Below, piece by piece: positions 25,609-35,499 of a DNA stretch of 64,000 nt. Location: NCBI GenBank assembly GCA_003134435.1, contig PLBE01000225.1, positions 1-64,000 of the forward strand. Reading direction: 5' to 3'. This DNA comes from Acidobacteriaceae bacterium. GTDB taxonomy: Bacteria; Acidobacteriota; Terriglobia; Terriglobales; Acidobacteriaceae. The notes below the pieces were generated by a model, which was given only the letters and a program-made list of their open reading frames with translations, ran no database searches and had not been told where the DNA came from. The stretch's first letter is position 1. Each line of letters opens with the position of its first letter. A program made the translations under genes and the position numbers.

Positions 25609-26955
25609 GTGAACCTATTCCCCGCCATCCCGCCGGAAGACTCGCCCGCCTCGGGCGCTCGCCCCCTGGCCGACCGCATGCGTCCGCGCACCCTCGACGA
25701 ATTCGTGGGGCAGCAGCACCTGGTCGGGCCGGGCAAACCGCTGCGTGTGCAGATCGAGCGCGACGATCCCAGCTCAATGATCTTCTGGGGCCCTCCCGGC
25801 ACCGGCAAGACTACTCTCGCCAAAATTATTGCCCGCATTACCAAGGCCGATTTCATCGAATTTTCCGCCGTTCTCGCCGGCATCAAGGAAATCAAGCAGG
25901 TCATGAGCGATGCCGACCGCGCTCGCCAGTACGGCACCCGCACCATCGTCTTCGTCGACGAAATTCATCGTTTCAACAAAGCGCAGCAGGATGCCTTCCT
26001 CCCGCACGTCGAGAAAGGCAGCATCCGCCTGATCGGCGCAACCACGGAAAATCCGTCCTTCGAAATCAACTCCGCGCTGCTCTCGCGCTGCCGCGTCTAC
26101 GTGCTTAAGCCGCTCACCGAAGATGAGATTGTCGTCCTGCTGCGCCGAGCCCTGACCGACACCGAGCGTGGTCTAGGCGAGATGCATCTGGAAGCCGCTG
26201 ACGAAGCGCTTCGCAAAATTGCGACCTACTCCAGCGGCGACGCCCGCAGCGCCTACAACGTCCTTGAAGTCGCCGCCTCTTTAACGTTAGAGACGCGCCT
26301 CGACGCGGCTCCCCCCGGCTCCGTGACCATCACCGGGCAAACCGTTCAGGAGGCTCTGCAGAAGCGCGTTCTGCTCTACGACAAAAGCGGCGAAGAGCAC
26401 TACAACATCATCTCCGCGCTGCACAAATCGGTCCGCAACAGCGATCCCGACGCCGCCCTCTACTGGCTCGCCCGTATGCTCGAAGCTGGAGAAGATCCGC
26501 TGTACATCGCCCGACGCGTGGTCCGCATGGCAGTTGAAGACATTGGCCTCGCCGAACCAAACGCGCTCGCCTTGTGCATGGCCGCCCGCGATGCCGTCGA
26601 TTTCATCGGCATGCCCGAAGGCAACCTCGCCCTCGCGCAAGCAGTCGTGTATCTTTCGGTCGCGCCCAAATCGAATGCGCTCTATACCGCCTACGGCGCG
26701 GTGCTGCAGGACGTCGAGCAAAGCGCCGCCGAACCCGTGCCCTTGCACCTGCGCAATGCCCCCACCAGCCTGATGAAAGACCTCGACTACGGCAAAGACT
26801 ATCAATACGCCCACGACACAGAGAACAAAGTCGCCGACATGCAGTGCCTGCCCGACAGCCTGCGCGACCGCGTCTACTATCACCCCACGAATGAAGGAGT
26901 GGAAAAGCGGATTCGCGAACGCCTGGAAGAAATCAAACGGCTCAAGAAACTCTGA
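25609..26955 (+). CDS. rarA: replication-associated recombination protein RarA/MgsA (AAA+ ATPase)
   Basis: 448 residues with the full RarA pattern: [14 protein letters not shown] near the N-terminus, Walker [12 protein letters not shown], Walker [25 protein letters not shown], sensor 1 [11 protein letters not shown], and the C-terminal tetramerisation domain ([33 protein letters not shown]). It is a clamp-loader-like ATPase that acts at stalled replication forks. The start is a GTG at 25609. It is not obviously in an operon. Confidence 0.95.
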   Translation: MNLFPAIPPEDSPASGARPLADRMRPRTLDEFVGQQHLVGPGKPLRVQIERDDPSSMIFWGPPGTGKTTLAKIIARITKADFIEFSAVLAGIKEIKQVMSDADRARQYGTRTIVFVDEIHRFNKAQQDAFLPHVEKGSIRLIGATTENPSFEINSALLSRCRVYVLKPLTEDEIVVLLRRALTDTERGLGEMHLEAADEALRKIATYSSGDARSAYNVLEVAASLTLETRLDAAPPGSVTITGQTVQEALQKRVLLYDKSGEEHYNIISALHKSVRNSDPDAALYWLARMLEAGEDPLYIARRVVRMAVEDIGLAEPNALALCMAARDAVDFIGMPEGNLALAQAVVYLSVAPKSNALYTAYGAVLQDVEQSAAEPVPLHLRNAPTSLMKDLDYGKDYQYAHDTENKVADMQCLPDSLRDRVYYHPTNEGVEKRIRERLEEIKRLKKL

Positions 26956-27119
26956 CCCGTGTAACCTGGGAGGCGACTCCTGACTCAGCCACCTCTTGAA
27001 CGACAGTAATCTGGCGTTGCGGCAATCCCCGGCCACATACTTGGTTTTCTGGGGTGTGCTTCCAAACGCGATATTGACATGAACCCAGGCAACGAAATCG
27101 TTGCTAGGAGGGCAACGAA

Positions 27120-27593
27120 GTGACGCCTGTCATCTGGATCGTCGGAATCATTGGGGCTGCCCTGACTTTTTGGAATTTTTCGAACTGGTATGGGTTCGTC
27201 AGTGGTTATCGTTACAATGGCGATTTTCAGGGCAAGCGATACGAGTGCAGGTTGAGGTTCGCAACTTCAGAGTGCGACAGTCTCTGCTTTATTGGCGCCA
27301 ACGAGTTCGGCCTTTATCTTTTGTACCATCCCGCCAGCAAGGGATGGTGGTGGAAGTATGCGGCTGGGGGCTTTAACAGGAATCTTGAAATTCCATGGCG
27401 GGACCTTGATTACCGGCCGGCAAAAATCCTTTTCAAAGACTGCATGCAGTTTGAGATTCCTCCAAGAAAAGTCTATTTCTGGGTACCTAAGGATGTTGGC
27501 GACCAACTACTGATCGACGCCAGGCGCAAAACCCCCACTCCGAACGCTACGCCGAGTTGGAATTCCAGAACGGCGAAGCTGAATTCCCTCTAG
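27120..27593 (+). CDS. hypothetical protein with one membrane helix
   Basis: 157 residues from the GTG at 27120, with a strong Shine-Dalgarno (AGGAGGG, 7 nt upstream). One N-terminal membrane helix (VIWIVGIIGAALTFW, about 3-22) is followed by a beta-rich soluble part (WGRDLDYRPA-type, CDSLCFIGANEFGLYL) and a Pro/Thr-rich end. No family recognised. The segment after the helix is probably exposed on one side of the inner membrane. Confidence 0.6.
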   Translation: MTPVIWIVGIIGAALTFWNFSNWYGFVSGYRYNGDFQGKRYECRLRFATSECDSLCFIGANEFGLYLLYHPASKGWWWKYAAGGFNRNLEIPWRDLDYRPAKILFKDCMQFEIPPRKVYFWVPKDVGDQLLIDARRKTPTPNATPSWNSRTAKLNSL

Positions 27594-27604
27594 GGTGCGA
27601 TCCG

Positions 27605-28021
27605 CTACCCGAACCTCGCCCGGTGCTCCTTTAATATGCAGAGATCCATGACCACAAAAATCCCGGCCTTTCGCGCCCTCTCCGCGGCGCGTTCGTTGAT
27701 CACGTCCTCCTGCAGCCAAATCGCGGGAATCTTCAATTCAACACACTGCGCCACAATCTCGTCCACATACTCCGGCCGCCGAAAAACATTGACCAGATCG
27801 ATCTTTTCCCGTATCTCCACGGGCACTTCCCGCAGCGAAGGATATGATATTTCGCCGAGAGCCTCCGAGATCTGCGGATTCACGGGCACAATTCTGTATC
27901 CCGCCGCTTGCATATAAGCGGAAACCCCGTGACTCGCCCGCATCGGACTCTCCGACAATCCCACGACAGCAATCGTCTTCGCCCGCGACAGCAGTTCGAA
28001 AATAGGATCGGATTGCGCCAT
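27605..28021 (-). CDS. CoA-binding (YccU-type) Rossmann protein
   Basis: 138 residues from the ATG at 28021; an in-frame GTG at 28072 would add 17 unconserved residues. This is a single CoA-binding Rossmann domain (KTIAVVGLSESPMRASHGVSAYM near the start, then GYRIVPVNP and DLVNVFRRPEYVDEIV, AIWLQEDVINERAAERARKAG). The family binds CoA or nucleotides; its role is not settled. It ends a minus-strand group with the genes at 28075-29967. Confidence 0.88.
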   Translation of the reverse strand: MAQSDPIFELLSRAKTIAVVGLSESPMRASHGVSAYMQAAGYRIVPVNPQISEALGEISYPSLREVPVEIREKIDLVNVFRRPEYVDEIVAQCVELKIPAIWLQEDVINERAAERARKAGIFVVMDLCILKEHRARFG

Positions 28022-28074
28022 TTTGAATTGCCCCGCCCCCCGGTTACTCGCAGCTTCCGGTTCGCGTAACACTG

Positions 28075-29295
28075 TCAGCCCTTCTTTTCCATCCTCTGTT
28101 TGAACATCCGCAACGCCAATTTGCGAATCGTGTCTGAAACCTCCTTATTCCCAGACAAATTCTTCAGATCATGGGTCAACAAACCCTTCATCAGTCCGAG
28201 CGACAGGTCGAGCGGAGTGCGCGGGTTTTGGACCAGGTTGCGCGTGATATTGTAGTTTTTCGCGAATCGCCGTTTCATCGGGATCGCACGCAGCACCGCT
28301 TCCAGCACATTTTTCTGCAGCGCAAACGCTTCCACCTCGCCATCGGAAACCTTGGGCGACTCCAACACCGCTACCGCAACCAGTTTCGTGGAATCGCGGA
28401 TCAGGATCGACCTGTCTTCTTTGCTGCCGCGCATGGCCAGCGTAATTCGACCTCTGATGTCGAGCTTCGCAATCTTCTGCAGCGTACTGTCGCGCCTCTC
28501 TTCGACACTAGAAACAGGATGCTTTTTGGCATGGGCGACCGCTGCGGCCGCCGGCTTTCGAACAGCCGCCGTCGCCGCTTCCCTGGCCGCTGGCTTGGCC
28601 ACGTCAGCACCCACCGTGGCCGTACCCATGGAACCATCGTTTCCAACTGCGCCCGCCGCTTCGACGCCAGCCTCTTCCAGCGAAATTCCTATGGGCTGAA
28701 ATGGTTTGTCTTTTTCAGCGTCGAGTTCCGTTGCATTATCTTCGAAATACTTGGCGACCGTACTCGCAATCGCCTCATCCGCTTCGCTTGCGACCGCTGC
28801 CGACTCCGCTGCCGGTCGCGCGGGCAATGCCCCAAGTCTCTGTGTAATCTCGGCCAGTTCATTTGCACGCAGGTTGGCATTCGACTGCAAAGCCTGCAAC
28901 AAACCCGGAGATTTCATCACCCGCGTGCTGCTTAACAGACCTTCCACTACCGGACGCGAACCCGCGACCGCCAGTGCGTCCAGCGACTCCTCGCTTACCG
29001 AGGGATTGTCCGCCAGCGCCGGCAGCAACGAAGTCCTCACATTCTCCGGCGCAACAAAGTATCCCAGCACTTCCGGGCTGGTCTTCGGATCGGCGACCGC
29101 AGCCAGACTGGCTTTCTCATCCCAGCCGGCCAGCGTTAGACGCGCCTGCTCGGCAAACAACTTGTGATGGACCGCCAGGTAAACCAGGATCTCAAGCATC
29201 TCCTCGGGCGCGACCGAGAGCGCCCCCCGCGCCGCCGATTGCATCAGATTCAGCGGAACCTCCGAATTGCGGATCAGATCAAGCATTCGGGGCAT
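28075..29295 (-). CDS. conserved hypothetical helical-repeat protein
   Basis: 406 residues, no named family recognised. The N-terminal third has repeat-like helices (EEMLEILVYLAVHHKLF, PEVLGYFVAPENVRTSLLPALADNPSVSEESLDALA) resembling HEAT or leucine-rich-variant units. A long Ala-rich disordered linker (about 165-270) leads to a basic helical C-terminus (TLQKIAKLDIRGRITLAMRG, MKRRFAKNYNITRNLVQNPRTPLDLSL). It starts 3 bp after the HD gene stops, so the two are coupled. It probably acts as a scaffold; function unknown. Confidence 0.6.
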   Translation of the reverse strand: MPRMLDLIRNSEVPLNLMQSAARGALSVAPEEMLEILVYLAVHHKLFAEQARLTLAGWDEKASLAAVADPKTSPEVLGYFVAPENVRTSLLPALADNPSVSEESLDALAVAGSRPVVEGLLSSTRVMKSPGLLQALQSNANLRANELAEITQRLGALPARPAAESAAVASEADEAIASTVAKYFEDNATELDAEKDKPFQPIGISLEEAGVEAAGAVGNDGSMGTATVGADVAKPAAREAATAAVRKPAAAAVAHAKKHPVSSVEERRDSTLQKIAKLDIRGRITLAMRGSKEDRSILIRDSTKLVAVAVLESPKVSDGEVEAFALQKNVLEAVLRAIPMKRRFAKNYNITRNLVQNPRTPLDLSLGLMKGLLTHDLKNLSGNKEVSDTIRKLALRMFKQRMEKKG

Positions 29296-29298
29296 GGT

Positions 29299-29967
29299 TC
29301 ATCTCCCGGAATTGGCGCTTTTCTTCCTCGTGCGCTTTTTCGCGACTTGGCGCTTCTTAGCTGCGGACTTCCGCCTCACGGCCCGTTCCAGTTCCCCCAC
29401 CGCAATCTCCAGTTCACGCGTGTTGCGGTTCGGACTCCGCCGTTGGTATTCGTCGCTCAAGGCGCGATAGTACCAGAGCGTGCCTTCCTTTTTTCCCGAG
29501 AATCGCGTCCAGATGGCTTCCCCTTGTTGTCGGTGATCCGTCAGAATGGTGCGCACGTTATGCAGTTTGTCCGACGCCGAAACCAGCCGCGTCTCCGCGT
29601 CGGCGTGCTTCACTTCGCGCAGGTAATCTTTCTTCCGGTCGATCCACTCGCGCTTCGGCACGCTGAATGAATCCGTGCATCCCTCTACGATCTTTGCCAC
29701 CCGCGCCCCAAATCGCTTGCGGACTTCGCGCAACCGCGGCAAGCCCCCGCAATCTTCCACCACATCGTGCAGCAGCGCGGCGATGGCCATATCCTCGTCG
29801 CCACCTGCTTCCAGCACCAGCGCCGTCACCGCCATCAGATGCGACAGGTAAGGCACCGCCGTCTGCTTCCGCGTCTGTCCCGCATGTTTCTCCGCCGCGT
29901 AGCGGAAGGCCCGCTGCAAACGCGGCCCCAGGTATGGCGGATTCAGCGAAGTCTTCTTTTTTTTCAT
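29299..29967 (-). CDS. HD-domain phosphohydrolase, RelA/SpoT-hydrolase-like
   Basis: 222 residues. HD domain at about 15-160: FRYAAEKHAGQTRKQ, then VPYLSHLMAV, AIAALLHDVVEDCGG with the HD dyad, and ASDKLHNVRTILTDH. This arrangement resembles the hydrolase half of SpoT and small alarmone hydrolases, but no synthetase domain follows. The C-terminus is Lys/Arg-rich. A (p)ppGpp-hydrolase role is possible and unproven. It is followed by the helical-repeat gene with a 3-bp gap. Confidence 0.82.
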   Translation of the reverse strand: MKKKKTSLNPPYLGPRLQRAFRYAAEKHAGQTRKQTAVPYLSHLMAVTALVLEAGGDEDMAIAALLHDVVEDCGGLPRLREVRKRFGARVAKIVEGCTDSFSVPKREWIDRKKDYLREVKHADAETRLVSASDKLHNVRTILTDHRQQGEAIWTRFSGKKEGTLWYYRALSDEYQRRSPNRNTRELEIAVGELERAVRRKSAAKKRQVAKKRTRKKSANSGR

Positions 29968-30057
29968 AAAATCTGACCGAAATCGGCGACTTGCCTGTGA
30001 ACTCCGTGCCCTCCAATGGCAAGGATTTCGCCCAGGGCGGCTGAAAGTACCGCGCGC

Positions 30058-31162
30058 CTACGCCTTTTTCTCGCCCCGCCGCATCCGCAGATATGCCTGC
30101 ATCAGTGGCCGCAGATCGCCGTCCAGTACCCGATCCACGTCGCCAATCTCCAGCTTCGTGCGGTGATCCTTGATCATGCGATACGGTTGCAGCACATAGG
30201 ACCGGATCTGCGAACCGAAATCAATATCCAGTTTCGAATCTTCGATTTTCTTCGTGACCTCGCGCTTTTTCTCCAACTCGAACTCGTAAAGCTTTGAACG
30301 CAGCATGCTCATCGCCTTCTCTTTGTTCTTATGCTGCGAGCGCTCATTCTGGCAGTTCGCCACCAGGCCCGTGGGAATATGGGTAATTCGCACCGCCGAA
30401 TCGGTCGTATTCACATGCTGCCCACCCTTCCCGCTCGATCGATAAGTATCGATGCGAATGTCATCCGGCTTAATATTGACCTCGATGCTGTCGTCAATCT
30501 CGGGAGAAACATACACGCTGGCAAACGAAGTATGCCGCCGTTTGGCTTGATCGAAGGGCGAGATCCGCACCAGTCGATGCACTCCAATCTCGCTGGTCAA
30601 ATAGCCAAACCCATATTGGCCAATCACGGAAAAAGTCGCCGACTTGATCCCCGCTTCTTCTCCGGGCTGATAATCGTACATCTCGGTCTTGAATCCCTGA
30701 CGCTCAGCCCAGCGGAGATACATGCGCAGCAGCATCTCCGCCCAGTCCTGCGATTCGGTGCCGCCCGCCCCCGGATGAATCGTCATGATCGCATTCAGTC
30801 CGTCGGTTTCGCCCGAGAGCAGGGTCTCGGTTTCGACTCGATCCACCAGTTCGCGCAAAGCGTCAATATCACGCTGCAAGTCGGCGGCAACATTCTCGCC
30901 TTCGCCCGCCAGATCGAAATAAGTGGCGATATCGTCCGACCGCCGCGCCAGGTCGCCTTCCAGCGACAACATGCTTTCCAGGCGCTTGCGTTCGCGCATT
31001 ACCTGCTGTGATTTTTCAGGATTCGACCACAGATTGGGGTCCGACGCCTGTTTCTCGATTTCGGCAAACTGCTGGCGCAGCTTACCCGCGTCAAAGATAC
31101 TCCCGCAGGTCGTGAACCTTGGTCTTTAGAGAAGTGTATTGCTGTTCCAGTTCATCCAACAT
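30058..31162 (-). CDS. prfB: peptide chain release factor 2 (programmed +1 frameshift)
   Basis: About 367 residues when the two frames are joined. The first 23 codons run from the ATG at 31162 (MLDELEQQYTSLKTKVHDLREYL) to CTT TGA. After a +1 shift, frame two continues DAGKLRQQFAEIEKQA... to 30058. RF2 hallmarks: the SPF tripeptide for UGA/UAA recognition (RISPFDQAKRRHTSF) and the GGQ loop (SGKGGQHVNTTDSAV). It releases peptides at UGA and UAA stops, and its own UGA sets its level. Read without the shift, only the 30058-30999 part appears as a clean frame. Confidence 0.95.
31090..31105 (-). promoter_or_regulatory. prfB programmed +1 frameshift site
   Basis: On the minus strand the sequence is CGG GAG TAT CTT TGA C. 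It has the slippery CTT codon, the in-frame UGA followed by C, and a Shine-Dalgarno-like CGGGAG three bases before CTT. This is the standard autoregulatory RF2 site, slightly weaker than the E. coli AGGGGG version. Confidence 0.93.
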
Positions 31163-31231
31163 CGCTGATCACCCGGCTTGTCCTACTCGGCTAGTCGTTG
31201 GTCGCTTGTCGTTCGACGAAAGACTTGGTCT

Positions 31232-32851
31232 TCATGCCTCGCGCTCGCGAAACACAAAACGCGCCACCAGCGCGCCTGCTGAAATTATCGCACACAGATA
31301 TGCGAACCAATCGCCGTACCGCGTGTAAAGCGTGGTGCCGGATCTCAAAGCATACGGCGCGGCCAGCGCCGTGCGCATCTTGCGCTCGGTCGCCGCCACA
31401 ATCCGCCCGTAAGGATCCATCGATGCCGTCATGCCCGTATTCGTCGCCGACAGCAGCCAGCGTCCATTTTCGATCGCCCTCATCTGCGTCTGCTGCAGGT
31501 GCTGCTTCCAGGCGCCCGAGTCCCCATACCAGCCGTCGTTCGAAATGTTCACCAGAACCTGGGCCCCCTGCTGCGGTCCCAGTCGCACTTCATCGGGGAA
31601 GATCGATTCGTAGCAGATGAACGTTCCCAGGCGCTCGCTGCCCGCAGCGAGCGGCGCATGCGACGCGCCGTGCTGAAATTCTCCCACCTCTTTCGTCAGA
31701 CCTCCGGCAAAGGCAAACACCTGCGGAAAGGGCAAATATTCTCCGAAGGGCACGAGATGCACTTTGTCGTAACGGCCCACCCACTCACCCCGCGGATTCA
31801 CCAGGGCCGCGGAATTAAAAATCTGCGAGTTTTGTCCCCCGCTCTGCAGCAGCGGCGTGATCCCGATCGCCCCCGCCACCACCCAACTTCCCGATTCCTT
31901 CGCCAAGTCGCTCACCGCGCCTCGAAACAGCGGGTCGTTGGTGTAGAACGGCGAAGGCGACTCCGGCCATACAATCGGATCATAATGTTGGCCTGCCTTC
32001 TCTCCGCGAGGATGCAGACTCATCGTCGTCAATTCCCGCAGCGTGCCCTCGAAATAATCCTTCGTCCACAGCGCGCCTTCCTCGATTGGAATATTCGGTT
32101 GCACCAACAGCGCGGTGTGATCCGCCGCTACCGCCGGAGGCGCCAGCCATTGCCCCATCTGCAGAATCACCACCGCTCCGCACGCTGCCATCAGCAGCCG
32201 CTTCCGCTGCTCTTTCACCACCAGAAACGCCGCCGCGAACACGCCGTTTACCAGCACGATTTCAAAGGACAGGCCGTAGACGCCGGTGAGCGTGGCAATC
32301 CGAGTCAGCGCAAAATTGCCCGTCTGCGAATACCCCAGAAGCTCCCACGGAAACGCCGTAATCCGCGTCCGCGCCAGTTCCACCGCAACCCACAGGAAAG
32401 GTGCGGCGACCAGCGCGCGCCGCATCGAGACTCCCGCAAGAACTGTTTTTCCCCCGCTCTTCGATCCCGCAACCCAAGCCAGCAGCAGACCAAACAGCCC
32501 GTGATATAGGCCGACATACATGCAGAACAAGATCAGCACCAGCGCCGCGACCGGGATCGGCAGTCCGCCGTAGCGGTGCATGGTGTCGAAGACCCAGTAG
32601 CACGTCCCGGCAAACCAGAGAATCCCGCAGCCGTAGCCCAGCACGAAACCTTGGCCCGGCGTGGCCGGCAACAAACGCTCCTGGCCGTCAAGTTGGAGGG
32701 TCTCCGCGACCCGCGTCCGCAAGATCGCAACCAGCAGCGGAGCCACCGCAATCCACGCCAGCCCGTAGAGGCCGGGCAACGGGAAAATGACGACCTGCAG
32801 GGCCGCCGATAGCAGCACCAGCCCCCACGCACTGCGGTGAATTTTCAGCAC
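31232..32851 (-). CDS. lnt: apolipoprotein N-acyltransferase
   Basis: 539 residues. The N-terminal 220 residues hold several membrane helices; the rest is a periplasmic nitrilase-fold domain. The catalytic triad is visible: Glu in VWPESPSPF, Lys in YDKVHLVPFGEYLPF and Cys in FICYESIF. The enzyme adds the third acyl chain to lipoproteins in the inner membrane, consistent with a Gram-negative envelope. Its 3' end is about 70 bp upstream of prfB on the same strand. Confidence 0.93.
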   Translation of the reverse strand: MLKIHRSAWGLVLLSAALQVVIFPLPGLYGLAWIAVAPLLVAILRTRVAETLQLDGQERLLPATPGQGFVLGYGCGILWFAGTCYWVFDTMHRYGGLPIPVAALVLILFCMYVGLYHGLFGLLLAWVAGSKSGGKTVLAGVSMRRALVAAPFLWVAVELARTRITAFPWELLGYSQTGNFALTRIATLTGVYGLSFEIVLVNGVFAAAFLVVKEQRKRLLMAACGAVVILQMGQWLAPPAVAADHTALLVQPNIPIEEGALWTKDYFEGTLRELTTMSLHPRGEKAGQHYDPIVWPESPSPFYTNDPLFRGAVSDLAKESGSWVVAGAIGITPLLQSGGQNSQIFNSAALVNPRGEWVGRYDKVHLVPFGEYLPFPQVFAFAGGLTKEVGEFQHGASHAPLAAGSERLGTFICYESIFPDEVRLGPQQGAQVLVNISNDGWYGDSGAWKQHLQQTQMRAIENGRWLLSATNTGMTASMDPYGRIVAATERKMRTALAAPYALRSGTTLYTRYGDWFAYLCAIISAGALVARFVFREREA

Positions 32852-32937
32852 CGATCAGGATAGCAAACCGCGCCGCGCCCCCAGCCGCAACAAATCTCGC
32901 GCCGAATCCCCCGCCGATCAGCTAACATATCGTGGTC

Positions 32938-33078
32938 ATGAGTTTCAGCGTCCTACTGATTAAGATCTTGGAAGGCATGTTCGTCGCCGGGTGGGCCGGC
33001 TCCGTGATTGTGCTGGTGCTCACGGGCATCGAAGACGTTGGCACGCTTCTGGATACGGAGGACGAAGCCAGCCGTTAA
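32938..33078 (+). CDS. 46-residue membrane peptide
   Basis: The frame ATG...TAA at 32938-33078 encodes 46 residues: a basic/aliphatic start, one hydrophobic helix (about 13-30, rich in Val/Leu/Gly) and an acidic end (DTEDEASR). It ends 12 bp before the start of the large APC transporter on the same strand. A small single-helix protein directly upstream of a transporter could be a subunit or regulator. There is no strong Shine-Dalgarno, so translation is likely but not certain. Confidence 0.55.
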   Translation: MSFSVLLIKILEGMFVAGWAGSVIVLVLTGIEDVGTLLDTEDEASR

Positions 33079-33090
33079 GGCTGCCGCTTT

Positions 33091-35460
33091 ATGTCGTCTA
33101 CGTCCAACGCTCCCACCGGTTCCAACCGCGTTCGCATCGTGGTTGCGACCTCGGTGATGCTCACCTTCATCTCCTACTGGCGAGCCGCCGCCATCATTCT
33201 CAACGACCTCGGCTCTTCCGCTTTCTACGCCGGTGGCATCGCCGAACAAGCGATTGGCAAAAGCGCCCCCTGGTTTGTTCTCGGCGTCATGCTGTTCGCT
33301 TTCGCGGTCCGCGCGGTTTACGTGGAAAGCTGCTCCATGTTTGTCCGCGGCGGCGTCTATCGCGTCGTCAAAGAAGCTCTCGGCGGCACCCTCGCCAAGC
33401 TCAGCGTCTCCGCCCTGATGTTCGATTACATCCTCACCGGGCCCGTCTCCGGCGTTTCCGCGGGACAATACATCGCCGGCCTCATCAACGACACTATCAG
33501 CATCGCCGACGCCCACGGCTGGATCCCATCCGCCATCCACCATCTCTTCCACGGCACGCCCCAGGTCGGCGTTAACGGCACTGCGGTCGTATTCGCCGTG
33601 GCCGTCACCCTCTACTTCTGGTGGGAGAACATCAAGGGCATCGAAGAGTCCAGCGAAAAGGCTCTCTGGGTCATGCAGATCACCACCGTCATGGTCGTGA
33701 TGCTCCTGGGCTGGTCTTTCTTCACTTTGTTCAAAGTCGGCGGCCACCTGCCTCCGTTCCCAACCCTCGCCAACATCCACTACAGCAGCGAATCGCTGGG
33801 CTTCTGGAAACACAGCAGCCTGCCCCACACCTTCGCTATTCTCGGACTCATCATCGGCTTCGGACACTCCGTGCTCGCCATGAGCGGCGAAGAATCCCTC
33901 GCCCAGGTCTATCGCGAACTCGCCCACCCCAAACTGAAAAACCTGAAGCGCACCGCCATCGTCATCGGCATTTATAGCTTTGTCTTCACCGGCCTGGTTT
34001 CGTTGCTGGCCGTTATGCTGATCCCCGACGATGTCCGCATGAAGGTGTACAGCGACAACCTGATCGCCGGACTGGCCATGAACATGGTCGGTCCCCAGGT
34101 TCTCCGCCTCGCTTTCCGGGCCTTCGTCGTGGTCGTCGGATTCCTCATTCTCTCCGGCGCCGTCAACACCGCTATCGTCGGCTCCAACGGCGTACTCAAC
34201 CGCGTTTCCGAAGACGGCGTGCTGGCCGACTGGTTTCGTCGTCCCCACAAAAAATACGGCACCACCTACCGCATCATCAACCTCATCGTCGGACTGCAGC
34301 TGTTTACCATCATCGTCAGTTGGGGCAACATCTACACCCTCGGCGAAGCCTATGCGTTCGGCGTCGTGTGGAGCTTCGTCTTCAAAACCATCTCGATGCT
34401 GGTTCTGCGCTATCGCTATAAGGGCGAGCGCAACTGGAAAGTACCGCCCAACCTGCACATCTTTGGGGTCGAAATTCCCATCGGATTGGCCTCCATCGCG
34501 ATGGTTCTCCTCTCCACCGCCATCGTCAATCTCTTCACCAAGTCGGTCGCCACCGTCAGCGGCCTCATTTTTTCGGTCGTGTTCTTTGCCATCTTCAGCT
34601 TCTCGGAGAAGGTCAACCGCCGCAAACACGCCCACGACGCGGCGCAGATGCAGGAGCAGTTCCAGTTGCAGTTAGCCGAGAGCGTGGAGCGCGAGACCGT
34701 CGGTATTCGCCCTAGCAACGTCCTCGTCCCCGTCCGCGACTACAACACCCTGAACCACCTCAAATGGGTGCTGGAACACACCGACACCCACGAACAGGAT
34801 GTCGTCGTGATGACCGCCCGCATCAGCCAGTTCGGGAGCGCCGCTTATGGCCTTTCCAGCGAACAGATGTTCAGCGATTACGAACAGACCCTGTTCACCC
34901 GCGCCGTCTCCGTCGCTGAAAGCTTCGGCAAGAAAATATCGCTTCTCGTCGTCCCCGCTCGCGACTCCTGGTCCGCCATCGCCCAGACCGCCCACAACCT
35001 CGATTCCTCCGGCGTGGTCACCGGACTCTCCAGCAAAATGACCACCGCCGAGCAGGCTTTCGCCTTAGGCAGCGCATGGGAAGCCATACCGGAGCCAAAA
35101 CGGCAGTTTGTCCTGCAGATCGTTCAGCCCGATGGCATCGTCGATACCTTCCGCATCGGGCCCCACACGCCCACCATGAAGAATGAGGACGTCGTCCTGC
35201 TCCATCGCTTGTGGCTGAATGTCACCCGCGAACCGGGACTCGAAAATATCCATCACCACGATATTCTGACCCAGGCCCTCACCCGTTTCGCCCGCGACTA
35301 CGGGGCCCACGAACACGAGCAGATCGTGAAGGAACTATTGCGCCATGGCACCGAGGCCGGACCACTCCCGGTCCGTCGAATCGCTGATCAGATCCCAACC
35401 GTCCAACCCGCTCCCGCCCGTCCCGATCGCGACGACACCTCCGGCGATCCCGAACTATAG
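33091..35460 (+). CDS. APC-family amino acid/cation permease with large cytoplasmic C-terminus
   Basis: 789 residues. About 12 membrane helices (residues 15-500) show APC features (SAFYAGGIAEQAIGK, GPVSGVSAGQYIAG, SGEESLAQVYRELAHPKLK). The remaining 290 residues form a soluble part that includes a UspA-like region (NVLVPVRDYNTLNHLKWVLEH, VVVMTARI, SLLVVPARDSW). This layout resembles KUP/APC-type carriers with cytosolic sensor domains. The substrate is unknown. A 46-aa membrane peptide gene lies 12 bp upstream. Confidence 0.85.
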   Translation: MSSTSNAPTGSNRVRIVVATSVMLTFISYWRAAAIILNDLGSSAFYAGGIAEQAIGKSAPWFVLGVMLFAFAVRAVYVESCSMFVRGGVYRVVKEALGGTLAKLSVSALMFDYILTGPVSGVSAGQYIAGLINDTISIADAHGWIPSAIHHLFHGTPQVGVNGTAVVFAVAVTLYFWWENIKGIEESSEKALWVMQITTVMVVMLLGWSFFTLFKVGGHLPPFPTLANIHYSSESLGFWKHSSLPHTFAILGLIIGFGHSVLAMSGEESLAQVYRELAHPKLKNLKRTAIVIGIYSFVFTGLVSLLAVMLIPDDVRMKVYSDNLIAGLAMNMVGPQVLRLAFRAFVVVVGFLILSGAVNTAIVGSNGVLNRVSEDGVLADWFRRPHKKYGTTYRIINLIVGLQLFTIIVSWGNIYTLGEAYAFGVVWSFVFKTISMLVLRYRYKGERNWKVPPNLHIFGVEIPIGLASIAMVLLSTAIVNLFTKSVATVSGLIFSVVFFAIFSFSEKVNRRKHAHDAAQMQEQFQLQLAESVERETVGIRPSNVLVPVRDYNTLNHLKWVLEHTDTHEQDVVVMTARISQFGSAAYGLSSEQMFSDYEQTLFTRAVSVAESFGKKISLLVVPARDSWSAIAQTAHNLDSSGVVTGLSSKMTTAEQAFALGSAWEAIPEPKRQFVLQIVQPDGIVDTFRIGPHTPTMKNEDVVLLHRLWLNVTREPGLENIHHHDILTQALTRFARDYGAHEHEQIVKELLRHGTEAGPLPVRRIADQIPTVQPAPARPDRDDTSGDPEL

Positions 35461-35499
35461 CCATCCACCCTTAAAGCGCAACGGTTCGCGCCTCCAGTT

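Noticed and set aside
32953-34635. 560-codon open frame on the minus strand
   Set aside because: It lies antisense to the APC carrier; its translation is a low-complexity Asp/Glu/Gly/His-rich string typical of the reverse of GC-rich membrane-protein codons, with no ribosome site or domain.
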